Under the pieces are notes generated by a model, which saw nothing but the letters and a program-made list of their open reading frames with translations, was not told the DNA's origin and did not search any database. The position numbers and the translations under genes were made by a program. Shown here in pieces: positions 9,557 through 20,359 of a stretch of DNA of 64,000 nucleotides (the first letter of the stretch is position 1; each line of letters begins with the position of its first letter). The DNA comes from Cryoendolithus antarcticus (lineage: Eukaryota > Ascomycota > Dothideomycetes > Cladosporiales > Cladosporiaceae). The stretch covers positions 1 through 64,000 of the forward strand of contig NAJO01000077.1 of the NCBI GenBank assembly GCA_002077065.1. Reading direction: 5' to 3'.

Positions 9557-10621
9557 TCACACCCCACCCTCCCCAAAGTCCACATGCCCAGTCCCGTTGG
9601 CATGCGTGACAGCCCACTTCTCCCCCTTCCCACTCTGGCCACACACATTGCACTTTACATCAAAGCCCTTCGTATCAGTGAAGTAATGCCTCTCTCTGAG
9701 TACCTTACACAAGTCCTTAGCAGCGTCCAATACGCCGCCGTCCATCTCCTCCCCACCTACCATACGCAGAACCTCGAAGACCTTCCGATCGTGCTCCGGA
9801 TCCGCGCCAGCATAGGGCGTAGCCGCAAGCACATCATAATGGATCCCTGAGTAAACAAGAATACAACGGGTGGGTTGACCTTCGTTGAAACGATCGACCC
9901 TCCCATCCTGGACATTAACACTACACACCTCCACGCCAAACTCCTGGCTCAGAATCGCCAGCTCGATCCCCCCGCCCCACGAATCCGGGTTCTGGATCCA
10001 CTTGCAGTAGTCATCGGGTGGTTTCTCCAGCACTGCAGCGGAGTAGAAGTCCGATTGAGAGGCTATGGTCTGGGCTACTATGGATCGGAGTTCGGTCATG
10101 CCGTCTAGAGAGGGGCCGAGGAGCGCGGAGGAGAGGGCGCGGAAGAGGCAGGAGTTGTCGTCGGGCATTATGCGGATTGTGAGGGTTGAGGAGAGGTTTG
10201 GTAATGGGACTGAGGGGGGGTCGGAGTCGATGTCGGTTTGGGATTTTCGGGTTAGGTTTAGTGGCTTGTCGGGGAAGTCTGAAGATTCGTGTTGAGGTGG
10301 GTTGAGGGACTTCGTTTGAGGCAATGGGCCAGCTACTGATGGCGATGGGTTCGATTTGGCCATCGGTGAAGAGAGCTGTGATTGCACGTCCCGGGCCATG
10401 ATGATGAGTTGTTCGCCATCGAGCTTGATGTCCAGATTTGAGAGGAGGGTCGCATTGTCTATGCTTTCGGTGTTGAAAGGCTTGGGTGGGTAGCCGTATT
10501 TGATGTCAAAGTCTGGGACCGAGGTGACTTTGGAGATCATGGCTTTGAGATCTGCCCATGTTGCCGAGTCCTCGATGTTAATGGTTGATACGCCATCCGG
10601 GCCGCGGACTCGAACACGCAT
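9557..10621 (-). CDS. otu1: OTU-family deubiquitinase OTU1 (YOD1-like)
   Basis: This is a single exon of 354 residues. The N-terminus (about 1-78) is a UBX/ubiquitin-like fold, MRVRVRGPDGVSTINI through KLDGEQLIIMA. In YOD1/Otu1 this region binds Cdc48/p97. A Ser/Pro-rich linker follows. The OTU catalytic domain starts near residue 148, with the Asp/Cys motif MPDDNSCLFRA (Cys 158) and the catalytic His in YSGIHYD (261). The C-terminus carries a C2H2 finger, KCNVCGQSGKG...THANGTGH, the standard final domain. The enzyme trims ubiquitin chains on Cdc48 substrates, for example in ER-associated degradation. It converges on bioF with a 94-bp gap and diverges from the RSC gene across 327 bp. Length and domain order match the family well. 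Confidence 0.95.
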   Translation of the reverse strand: MRVRVRGPDGVSTINIEDSATWADLKAMISKVTSVPDFDIKYGYPPKPFNTESIDNATLLSNLDIKLDGEQLIIMARDVQSQLSSPMAKSNPSPSVAGPLPQTKSLNPPQHESSDFPDKPLNLTRKSQTDIDSDPPSVPLPNLSSTLTIRIMPDDNSCLFRALSSALLGPSLDGMTELRSIVAQTIASQSDFYSAAVLEKPPDDYCKWIQNPDSWGGGIELAILSQEFGVEVCSVNVQDGRVDRFNEGQPTRCILVYSGIHYDVLAATPYAGADPEHDRKVFEVLRMVGGEEMDGGVLDAAKDLCKVLRERHYFTDTKGFDVKCNVCGQSGKGEKWAVTHANGTGHVDFGEGGV

Positions 10622-10948
10622 CTCGAATCTCTGTGTGAAGCTCCGGTCTTAGTGGGCAGTCGGTCTTCACTGTTGCCGATTTGAAGTGTTCGATGACTCG
10701 GAGGTCTCTAGAGTCCTCATCATCGCCATCGCTGACATGTATACCTAAGCAAGAGTACTCGGCTTATGATTGACAGGTGCACGGAGCGCCGGGAACTCGA
10801 ATTTAAGCTTACATTCTTCGGCACGACCCTTCGCACAGCCGTCAGCCAGCCAGGGCAGGCGCATGCTTATGTACAAAGTAGCTGCAGCGCGTTTGCTGAT
10901 ATACATTCCCCATCTACAGTAGATATTGCACACTGACCAGCCGGCAAG
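10622..10948. promoter_or_regulatory. Divergent promoter interval, OTU1 / RSC subunit
   Basis: This is 327 bp between two start codons. No gene lies inside; presumably it is a bidirectional promoter. No specific operator is claimed. Confidence 0.5.
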
Positions 10949-13539
10949 ATGCCCTTTAAGAAGAAGTATAGGAGTCCGAGCACGACGCCAGTGCCTTCAA
11001 CGGAGCTCGCGCCTGGCGCTGGCGCACACATACCAAAGGCGACATGGGAGGGCATGAAGCGGATGCTTGACGCGATCTACGACTACAGGAGCGAGGAGTG
11101 AGTGCATACGCCATAGTGGAGGGTGGTGTGCGCATACTAACACCGCACAGCGGCTTCGACCCATCAAAGCTCTTCCAGCGCCTAGTGAACAAGCGCATCC
11201 TCCCTGACTATTACGAGGCCATCAAGGAGCCTGTCGCGCTCTCCACGATCAAGCTGCGCATCACGCGCCGCGAGTACAGGTCTTTCGCTGCCTTCGTTCG
11301 CGACTTCGCACTCATCCCGCACAATGCGCAAGTCTTCAATCGCCCGGACAGTGGTGCTTTCCAGGATGCCTTGGTCATCAAGGCGCAGATCCAGCGAGAG
11401 CTGCAGAAACTGGTCGATGAAGGTCTGGTGAGCGCAGATCAGATCGTGCTGCCCGATCTCGGCGAGATCCCGACGTATGAAGATGTGCCCATGGAGGAGG
11501 TACCAGCCGAGGAGGAAGATTCGGACGATGAGGGAGAGGAGGATGATGAGGACGAGGATGAGGAGGAAGAGACAGATGGCCGCAAGAAGCGCCGAGGCCG
11601 GCCAGCTGGCACGTCAAAACGTGATGGTGTCGACGAGGACGGCAGGAAGACGCGCAAGGGTCGGCCGCCGAAGCTACTCACGCCCATGGAGTCACGTATA
11701 CAAGCCATCTTGAAGGGCGTGCGCAAGCTAAAGGACACGCACTCTCAGCTCATGATCAAGGACTTTGATCGTATGCCCGACAAGCAGGCACTTCCGGACT
11801 ACTACCAAGAGATCAAGAACCCGATGGCCTACGATCTGCTGAAGCGCAAGGTCAAGCGCAAGAAGTACAAGACGCTCGAGGAGTTTATGGCCGACATGAA
11901 CTTGATGTTCAACAATGCCAAGGCGTACAACAAGGACGACTCGGTCATCTTCCAGCATGCAGTCAAGTTGCAGGTCGAAGCAGGCCGATTGTATGATGTG
12001 TGGAAGGCTAAGTCGGATGCAGACTTTGCGGACGATGAAGGCAAGATTCCAGTACCTGATGGTCTGCTACACAATGGCGAGCTCTACAAAGTTGGTGACT
12101 GGGTGCACTTGCAGAATGCGAACGACCTCACAAAGCCGGTACCTGCACAGGTCTACCGCACCTACCGCAATCCGGACGGCCAAGGTATGGTCAACGTTTG
12201 TTGGTACTATCGTCCAGAGCAGACTGTGCATCGCTTCGACAAGCACTTCATGTCAAATGAAGTCGTCAAGACTGGACGATACCGCGACCATCGTATCGAA
12301 GAGATCGAAGGCAAATGCTTCATCATGTTCACTACGCGCTACTTCAAGGGTCGTCCACGCGGCCTGCCAAAAGGTCAAGAAGTCTATGTCTGTGAAGCAC
12401 GCTACAACGAAGAGCGCGCACAGTTCAACAAGATCAAAACCTGGGCTAGTTGCCTACCAGACGAAGTCCGCGACCGCGACTACGAAATGGACCTCTTCGA
12501 TCACACGCGCAAGATGAAGAAATACCCCTCACCGATTGCTTACCTCATGAAAGACGATCAGAAGGAGACTGACGAGCTCCCCAAACCCACCTGGGGAGCC
12601 GAAGGCGCGCCGCCAAAGATCGGAGCCGTGCACAAGCGACCTCGAGGCGACAAGGACTCGCCGCCACCAGAGCCAACCCCGCCTCCTCCACCAAAGCGTC
12701 CGACGCCACCACCTCGAGTCTACCAGCCTTTGACGCAGACCTTCGCGCCCTCTCCAGCGACAGCAAACTCCAACAACACTACACGATACCCGCCCTCCCT
12801 CGCCAAACAACCTTCATCAACATACACGCCGCAACAATACTCCCAACAATCGCTTGCGTCCCCCGCACAACGCCCACCTCCAACATCCAACTATGCCACG
12901 CCCTCGCAACCTCTTGCTCGCTCAACGCAACCGCAGTATCCTCACACCGCCCCTCCTCCTCCCGCGCCCTCAATCCCGCGCCCACCTTCCTCTTTGCAGA
13001 ACCCAGCTTCCTACCGCGACCCGCCGCCTATCGAGGTCTACGTCCTGCCTGAGCTAGCGAACGCCAGTATCCCGAGCGAGGTCAGGGAGAGGTATAGTTG
13101 TGATGAGGAGGGGCGAGTGTTATGGTTCTGTGTGCCGCCACAGCAGCAGTCGCCGTTAGGTTCAGCCGCAGGACCAGGACCGGGGTTGGGCAAGAGCGTG
13201 AGGTATCTTGCTGAGAAGGCTCGAAGGGAGGGGAGGAAACGGGCACACGCAGATGACGATAGCGAGGTGGGGAGGGGGGCTAAGAAGATGAGGAGTGAGG
13301 GGAGTGGGGTCGATGTGGAGGCGTTGAAGGTGAAGGCTCTGGAGGCTCTGGAGCGGCAGCTGGCAGACGCTACCGGCGGTGCACTCAGGACCAGGGACCT
13401 GGCGCGGCTCGAGAAAGCGCAGAGGGCTGTGTTGAGGCATCACGCTGAAGTGGAGGCTAGGACGAGGCAGAGGGAGGAGATGAGACGGCTGGGTGATGGA
13501 GGTGTCTTTGCTGATGATTGGGATGTACGAGTATCGTGA
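10949..13539 (+). CDS. RSC chromatin-remodelling complex subunit Rsc1/Rsc2
   Basis: The model is join(10949..11097,11151..13539), giving 845 residues. The 53-bp intron has donor GTGAGT and branch CTAAC. Bromodomain 1 lies at about residues 25-125 (LPDYYEAIKEPV, then NAQVFNRPDS). An acidic Glu/Asp run and two AT-hook-like motifs follow (KRRGRPAG and RKGRPPKL, roughly 195-225). Bromodomain 2 is at about 230-335 (LPDYYQEIKNPMAYDLLKRK, NAKAYNKDDS). The BAH domain is at about 360-490 (YKVGDWVHLQNAND, VCWYYRPEQT, YEMDLFDHTRKMKKYP). The C-terminal third is Pro/Gln-rich, ending in a charged helical segment. This order (BD-AT hook-BD-BAH) is that of yeast Rsc1/Rsc2, and most filamentous fungi carry a single such gene. 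The protein acts in the nucleus, binding acetylated histones for the RSC remodeller. Confidence 0.95.
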
Positions 13540-14133
13540 GCTGGGCACGCGTTAGTGTGCAGATTACTGCCTGAGGCTTCCTACGATATCTTTGATGAGC
13601 ATGTCTAGCGTGTTCAAACAGACACAATGCACCACACGACTTCTGACCTACACATCTCCGATGATAGGACCAACATCCCCTCATCCCCAAATCTCAGACA
13701 TTCATTTGCTGTGCTCGGTCGTGGCCCCTCCGCTTAAGATAGGGCAAGCAACGCGACCCCCAACCTTCTTCGCGTCCAACATGCCAACGTGGGAGAACTG
13801 CGCCTACAATTACCCGCAAATGCGACAGATGCGACAACGCGAGGGAACCAATCGCCTTGCATGGCAGTTGTTGTTGGTTTTCCAGACGTGCAACTGTCCC
13901 GATTGGCTGACCATCCTCCCGCTTCGAAGGATGCGGCAGTGCTGCCGTTGCAGAACATGAAACGGCGTTAGCGGCAGCCACGTGCAGCGTGGTACATATT
14001 CGTTCCGTGAATTGGCTTCGCATCTAGGCCGTGGGTAAGTCTTGCCGACGAGAGACCGAGTGCGGTATCTTATCTCCCGTGACATGTGGAGCTGAGCTAT
14101 TGGGCCAAGACCGTCCCCGTCGCCTGGTTGAGA
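13540..14133. other. Convergent 3' intergenic region
   Basis: This is 594 bp between the ends of the RSC subunit and the GTPBP1-like gene. Open frames here lack any recognisable domain. It should contain both 3' UTRs. Confidence 0.5.
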
Positions 14134-16776
14134 TCACCCGGACACTTCAACAACCCAACCGACAAATCCATCCAGTCCGGCTACACCCTTCTGCCCGCGT
14201 TCCTGGCCGCCGTGAGAGACTGCGCCTCCACCAGGCATGATGAGGACTTGATCGCCGATGAGGACGAATTCTTTGGAGGTGTCGAAGCTGAAGGTTACGA
14301 GGAGATGGGTGGCTGTGATGGCGCCTGCAACAGGAACCTTGTCGTGATGGCCGTCCACTGTCGCATCAGGACCTTGTTGGACAGTCGTGTCCTGGTCGAA
14401 TGAAAAGTGCTCCTCTTCGTTATTATCGTCTGTAGCAGTAGGAGAGTCTGGCGCCCGGGCAGAGACGATTCGCGCCGAGGCGCGGACGCTGGCAATGTAG
14501 ACTACGACGTGATTGCCTACTGCGAGGGATGCGAGATCCTCACGGTCGAACTTTGCCACTAAGGTTTTGGTGGCTGTCGGCTGTACTGTAGCAAGGACCA
14601 TGCCTTTCCGTATTCGGGCGAAGGTGTTGGTGGACGGTAGTACAGTATCATGAAGTTGGTCGTTGGCGACGATAGCAACTGTGCCGACTTGATCTGCTAG
14701 TAAAGAGGCGACAGGAAGTCGCAGATTGCGGATGCTGGTGACTTTCACTTGCTTCCACTCCTGACCAGGAAGTGCGTAGAAGTGGGCGCCAAGATGAAGG
14801 TCTCGAAGGGCGCCAGGAAAGGATCGTGATGTTGGCAGGCCGCTGCTCGGGCGACGCGGCGTACGCTCATCAGAGTCCTCAGAGTCTTCTTGTGAGTATG
14901 CGGTCAGAAATGGACCAAGAAGAAGAATGTCGCCTACGGCGAGCTTCCCTGAACGTAGTCGGCCAGACACAATGACACCATCGGCTTCGGCAAGCTTCGT
15001 GTATATGTCCTCGATATGAAATACGTTAAGAGCACTGCTAGTCGTGACAGAGTCTTCCCTCGGCGCAGGCAGCTCGTGCAGCAATGCATGTAAATTACCA
15101 ATGCCGGAGCCATCGAGCGCACTCGTGAGCACGATTGGTACAGTTGCGGTCGGATCATTCAGCAAAGGCACAGCCGCACTGTAAGCTTGCAAAAGCGCTC
15201 CTTCGTCGACATACTGCAGCATGTCTTCTGACACCATGCCCGGTTGATTCTGCAAGATCTCAGGACGTCTAGCAGCTGACTTTAGCGCATCGAGGATCTT
15301 CGTCAATGTCTGTCTGAGACCAGTCCGTGAGGCGGTGTCCATCTTGGTAATCACCACAACGAGAGGTAGGCGTAGTCGCAGGCAGAGGTCGAGTTGGGCA
15401 CCGACTAAGTCCATGTCTGGCGCGGCGTTGAGCGGAGACATTGGCAAGTCAGTGGAGCTCGTCCGTTGGCGTTCAGTGCGCTCGTCATCTGCAGCTGGTA
15501 TGCAGAGCAACGTCCAATGAGGTGCCCATCCGACGAGACCTCTGATAGTAGTCCGTCGATACCGAGGGTGCCCTGCAGAATCGCTGATCAGAACAAGGTG
15601 ACCAGAAGCTGAAGCTACGTGTATGTCGATCCAAGATGCAACATTCTCGGTCGCGTAATTCACTACCTCGACAGACCCGTCAGGCGCATCTTGATAGCCG
15701 AGCAGCTCCTGTGTCACGGAGCTAGTCACGCCGGAAGCAATCTCATGTCGATGTTTGAGCATGCTCAATCGGCTCTTGCCTCGTCCGTTATCCAACGTCG
15801 ACATCGTCAGTGTTCCGAGCAGAGTAGACTTGCCAGACATGGTTGGACCAGTAAGAGTGATGCGCTTCTGCTCAATGGCAACAGAAGTCTCGGCTATCGA
15901 CACAGCATGCCCCGCCAGAGCAGACGCTGGTGTCACATTGGCATCCGTCTCATCAGCAGAGGATGGCTGCGGGTCCTTTGTCGATAGATGGGGCTGTACG
16001 AATGCCTCTGCCACATACAATTCACCTATCCGACGAAGCTTCCGTTCTCTATTAGCCACCACCGCATCTTCAATCCACTCGCAATCACCGACAACTTCCT
16101 TCCTGATAACATCGACAGTGCATCCGAGACAGGCGGCCATGGCGCGAAGATTGTTGAGACTCTCGTTCATCTCGTCTTCGGCAAGTCCGATGAGTGACCC
16201 ATCGTCGGTCACTCCAATCTCGTACAAGGCACCTTGACTCTCCTCCAAGCCGTGAAGTAGTTTAGCAGGCTCTAGAGGAGCATGTAGTTCTGGGAGAGCT
16301 TCTGGCAGGGAGGGCAAGATGATGTTTGTCGCTGATGAAGTATGGTGTGGGGAAGACTGCTGTAGTCGCCAAAGCAGTTGTGTCGTGAGTTGCTGCAGTC
16401 TATGCTGCCGGGTCAAAAGTGCTGCCGGCAACGCCGCTGCGGAGACAGTAGACTCCACGGGGAGCTTTACAGCAGGTTTCTTGGTGGATGCGCTTGAGGA
16501 CTTCACATGTGCCGACCCCGTGCTGCGACTCCCCGTGCTCGTAGATCTGAACTTCCTTCGCGGTCGGAGGAGCAGATGGAGCTTATATTCGACAGGGCCC
16601 TCCTGTGGTTCAGCCTGCAGGCGCCGTATCGTTTTTTGCCTTGTGCCGCCTGATGTGTCTGCAGGCTGTCCCATAGACTCTGCAGGGATCTCCTGGTCCC
16701 AGATAGATTCATCTACAAGCAGCCATGGTGACGCAACACGCGGTGTCTCCGTCTCGTACGTGAAGATAGAGGCCAT
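14134..16776 (-). CDS. GTPBP1/GTPBP2-like translational GTPase
   Basis: This is a single exon of 880 residues from the ATG at 16776 (the in-frame codon a little upstream is TTG). About 300 N-terminal residues precede the G domain, including a Ser/Thr-rich low-complexity stretch and a conserved block around YEIGVTDDGSLIGLAEDEM. The G domain has a P-loop at residues 310-317 (GPTMSGKS), a long effector segment (LKHRHEIASGVTSS), G3 at 399-403 (DSAGH) and G4 at 477-480 (TKMD). Domain II/III beta-barrel sequence follows (GVIVSGRLRSGKLAVGDILL and further). The layout matches GTPBP1-type proteins related to EF-Tu/Hbs1, implicated elsewhere in ribosome stalling or mRNA turnover. The P-loop lacks the acidic residue typical of EF-Tu relatives, so activity should not be assumed identical. 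Confidence 0.82.
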   Translation of the reverse strand: MASIFTYETETPRVASPWLLVDESIWDQEIPAESMGQPADTSGGTRQKTIRRLQAEPQEGPVEYKLHLLLRPRRKFRSTSTGSRSTGSAHVKSSSASTKKPAVKLPVESTVSAAALPAALLTRQHRLQQLTTQLLWRLQQSSPHHTSSATNIILPSLPEALPELHAPLEPAKLLHGLEESQGALYEIGVTDDGSLIGLAEDEMNESLNNLRAMAACLGCTVDVIRKEVVGDCEWIEDAVVANRERKLRRIGELYVAEAFVQPHLSTKDPQPSSADETDANVTPASALAGHAVSIAETSVAIEQKRITLTGPTMSGKSTLLGTLTMSTLDNGRGKSRLSMLKHRHEIASGVTSSVTQELLGYQDAPDGSVEVVNYATENVASWIDIHVASASGHLVLISDSAGHPRYRRTTIRGLVGWAPHWTLLCIPAADDERTERQRTSSTDLPMSPLNAAPDMDLVGAQLDLCLRLRLPLVVVITKMDTASRTGLRQTLTKILDALKSAARRPEILQNQPGMVSEDMLQYVDEGALLQAYSAAVPLLNDPTATVPIVLTSALDGSGIGNLHALLHELPAPREDSVTTSSALNVFHIEDIYTKLAEADGVIVSGRLRSGKLAVGDILLLGPFLTAYSQEDSEDSDERTPRRPSSGLPTSRSFPGALRDLHLGAHFYALPGQEWKQVKVTSIRNLRLPVASLLADQVGTVAIVANDQLHDTVLPSTNTFARIRKGMVLATVQPTATKTLVAKFDREDLASLAVGNHVVVYIASVRASARIVSARAPDSPTATDDNNEEEHFSFDQDTTVQQGPDATVDGHHDKVPVAGAITATHLLVTFSFDTSKEFVLIGDQVLIMPGGGAVSHGGQERGQKGVAGLDGFVGWVVEVSG

Positions 16777-19700
16777 TATGTACAAAGCTCAGTTCGCGAT
16801 CGTCCAGGACGATGGATCTTATATGATGTGGTCTCAAGATCGCCAGATCCGCAATAAGACTCCAGTGAATGTGGATGTCCGTTGTGTCTGGCGCGAACGG
16901 CCTTACAGGATCAACAAATCTGTACTTTGCGCTCTCCTCATCTATGCCGTAATAATGCAGATATTCGTATCATTGCTAAAGCTCTTGTTGCGGTATGCAG
17001 ACGGTGAATGCGGAAGAGGACGGTCATAGACATGGCTTCTAGGGCAGTCGCGTTGGTTACTTGTAGCGGATCTTGAGATCGCTGTTGCAGACTACTTCGT
17101 GTCGACCATGGTGGCGGTGAAGAGCCAATTCTGGTTGGATTTAGTGGGTAGTATGTTCTCTGCGACTGACATCAGTATCTTTCCAGAACCGTGGAGATTG
17201 TTGTAAAGTGAAGTCGATTGATGGTCTGTGCTCGACTACACATCTCAGATGCCCCACGTCCACAGTATGCTCTCCAGGCACATTAGCTACGTCGATAGAT
17301 TACCGAGATCAATGGAACGAGTTCGCCTGATATTCTATTGAGGACGATGGGAGGCCAAAATTGATAGAGTCAAGCCTGCTGGTAGGACTGAGACGTGTGA
17401 AAGCTAGGTAGAGCGATACGACGACTGTGCATGAGCTGAGTGTACCTGTCTACCTTCTTTGCTTGCAATAGATGGCGCGATGTGAGAGACATGGGCCAGT
17501 CTGAGTGATGCCAGCACCGATACTGCATCTGCAATTCAGACACGGACAACGCATTAAGAACGAGATCCAAGGTCTTCTCTCATCCAGCGTTGGCGCCGCA
17601 AAAGCAGCCGTTGCAGGGTCTGGCACTATACAATTCCACAATGTCCACCCAAAGAGCTCAAAGACCCTAGAAGTGGCGGCATGGTATTTTTACTCTCACC
17701 TCGAACAATGCGCCCGCGTGTTCATACCGATCAGTCGGCTTGATCACACCATTCGGACGCCCTGCTGTCTCGAAGAAGACACAAGACTTGCGCCCTCCTA
17801 CTTGCGACATCTGGAGCTGCGGCGCCTGTAAGGGCAATACTTGTCCGTGAGGTCTCGTCTGCTGCTCCACAGTCGCAGCTGACCGAGGACAGAAACTGCT
17901 AGATCCCACTGGGATTAGCCAAAGTCGTATTCTGTTTGCTGTGTGAGTCGAACTCCATCATAGAAGCTATGAAGGCCGCAAACATCGTCTGCGGAGTCGG
18001 ACTACCAAGCTAGATGATCGTGAATCCTTATTGGTATGTCTTTTGGGTTCATAGCGCTTGTCCACGAGTTCTGCGTCGAACTCCACGTGATCAAGGTCGT
18101 CGTTGCTCTTCTATCAGACCGAGTGTTATCCTCGCACCATCGAAGTCAGTGTGTGATCGTCGTGGGCATATAATGTACGCCTCACGTCTTGAGAAGGATG
18201 GCCGAGAAACAAGCAGCTACAAGTGGGGTCTCCAGAGAGTTCGAGAAGGCGTGCCCAGGACCCAGATCCATACCGAGACGATGTTTGATCGATGCTAAGT
18301 AAGCGACGTTATAGACTTCGTTGCTGAATTTCTCGACGATCTACCTTCACGGTCCACTTGTTCGGTCGGCCGACACCGGTAGCTCGTCGCCGGTCAATTC
18401 CGTGGGACATCTTGTAATACCGCGATGTCCCTAGTGTGCTCAAAGAGACTAGTTTGGAAACTTACGCACGGGAAGTGGATGTGACACTGGGAAAGGTAGA
18501 GGAGGCGTGTTGCTTCTGCTATCAAGGTAGTCAATGACGCACATGTCGTTGCTTCCCATACAGTATGTTTACTTTCAATTATCGTACCAGGACGAGGGGC
18601 AGTTTAGTCTGGACACTGCCGTATATCATGAAAGCTGTCACGAAGTGCAGGTGACATCTCGATGTATCTTACAAACCATGCGATTCGAACGATTAGCAGT
18701 ACCTACAAGTACGTGGGGCGATGGCGGCTACCGAGGCGGCGTGGATAACAAGGTTCGTGGTGTTCGAAGCCTATTTTGCCTGACTAAAGACGTCAATCTG
18801 AAACACATGTGCAAGCCGCGAAGGCTTGCGCATGAAAGGTAACGGGCGAGTTTCGACCTGCGTAGCGTCTCTGCGCGGCAACAGTGCAGGTTCGATAAGC
18901 GCGACGACCAGATTGGCGGATGGGGAGCTTGGGCTAGACTTCATCAGGGTCGGCGTGCTCATTCACAAACCGACAGTACGGAGTCTTTACGACTACGGTC
19001 CTGGTGTCAAGCACTATTGAAACCTGTTCAGCATGCTTTTTATTGCCGCGCCTGATCGCGGCCGTGACCGACAGTCTTCGGTGGGCGCGATGATCGTCAT
19101 GTTTGCTGTCGATGTCGCCGAGTGTGGTGGACTCGATTGATGCGTCACTGGCAAAGCTAACATCAGTAAGGCTGATACAGGAGTTACACGTGGGTCCAGT
19201 ATAATCGTGTGCGCGACAAAGGTCCGAAAGCGAGCATAATGCCTGAGGTACGATATCTCGTTGGACATGTGCGGGGACAGAGCTAAAATTGGACTTGGAG
19301 AGGAGGGGGCTATGCTCGTCAAACCCACAAACAACGCGAGAGCGGGCAGCGATATGGATAGCAGGTGGTCGGTGTGGTGATCTCCAGACGGGGTGACTGC
19401 GGTTGCAAGATATGAAACAACAATATACGGCGTATGATTGCGACCAAATGGGAGGTAAGCATGGGTGCGAGGAGTGAGCGAAGCCGTCTCGGCAAAATTC
19501 CACCGCGAGACATCGCTGTCAGCCCTGAAGTCAGCTCCGACATCACGGAGTTAGCCTGTCGACCTATCGCGTGCACGCCGCGATGTACAGTACCAGTCGT
19601 CGGTCCCGGCGAGTCGTGCCATGCTACAGGCGCTGTCCTCACTCGGGGGCCATATGCCGCTGTCGCACCGGAGAATTCTGCTGATCTTCCTGGAAGCGTG

Positions 19701-20359
19701 CAGCGATGCTCGTACAGGGCTGAAGGCGCAGTGATCACATACCGTTGTCGTGTTGTCCGTCGATCAGATTGCACACACTATCGCAGATGCTATACTCGTC
19801 CACGCGAACACAGCACCAGAAGTCAAAAGCTTGGTGTGGAGGCGATGCCAGGCCAGCCACGAGATCCGAGATGAGGCTCTCCACGTCGTGCCGGCCAGAC
19901 GTTATTCATCTGCCTGGCGAGACGGGACCAACGCTCCGCTCTGACCACACACAGCCCATGTGGGATTAAAGTGGGAGCGGTCCGCCGACTGGTGTGTGGC
20001 AGGGATGCATGATTCCTTCCGCCGCGCCCAAGGGTGCGAGGACTAAGCACTTAACGCTTGTACCGTTCCGGGTAGCGTTGTTGGTTGACCTGCAAGTCTA
20101 CCTTCGACACGCCTTTTGGCTAGCACGAAACAGCCCCCAAGGCGCAGGCAGGTGCTAAAAGCGAGCAGACTGAAGCGTGGAACCCTAGCGACATGGTTTG
20201 AGTTCCATCTACCTATTCCGTTTCCCTATCTCACTCATAACATCAGCACATATCTGCCCTTCCGTCCCTTCACACAACCTTCACTCTTCACGTAAGACGC
20301 CACTTTTTACCGTTTCAAGCTTGGCTGCAGCAGTCCGGCTCCTTCAGCTCGTGTGTGCT
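16777..20359. other. Gene-poor 3.6-kb interval
   Basis: This is the largest gap in the window, between the GTPBP1-like gene and the C2H2 factor. Several open frames (for example 17505-17831 plus, 18934-19503 minus, 19319-19774 minus) have neither recognisable motifs nor plausible splice partners. No tRNA or transposon feature was convincing. The last ~160 bases are C/T-rich leader sequence of the C2H2 gene. A long regulatory region or an unrecognised ncRNA is possible but not shown. Confidence 0.5.

Noticed and set aside
18660..18690. GTTCGAATC-like B-box on the minus strand, suggesting a tRNA
   Set aside because: The flanking bases do not form a 5-bp T-stem and no matching acceptor stem or A-box was found. 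Similar TTCGA hits at about 17950 and 18895 also failed.
18934..19503. 189-codon minus-strand frame in the 3.6-kb gap
   Set aside because: No motif or domain-like pattern, and overlaps other open frames of similar size on both strands.
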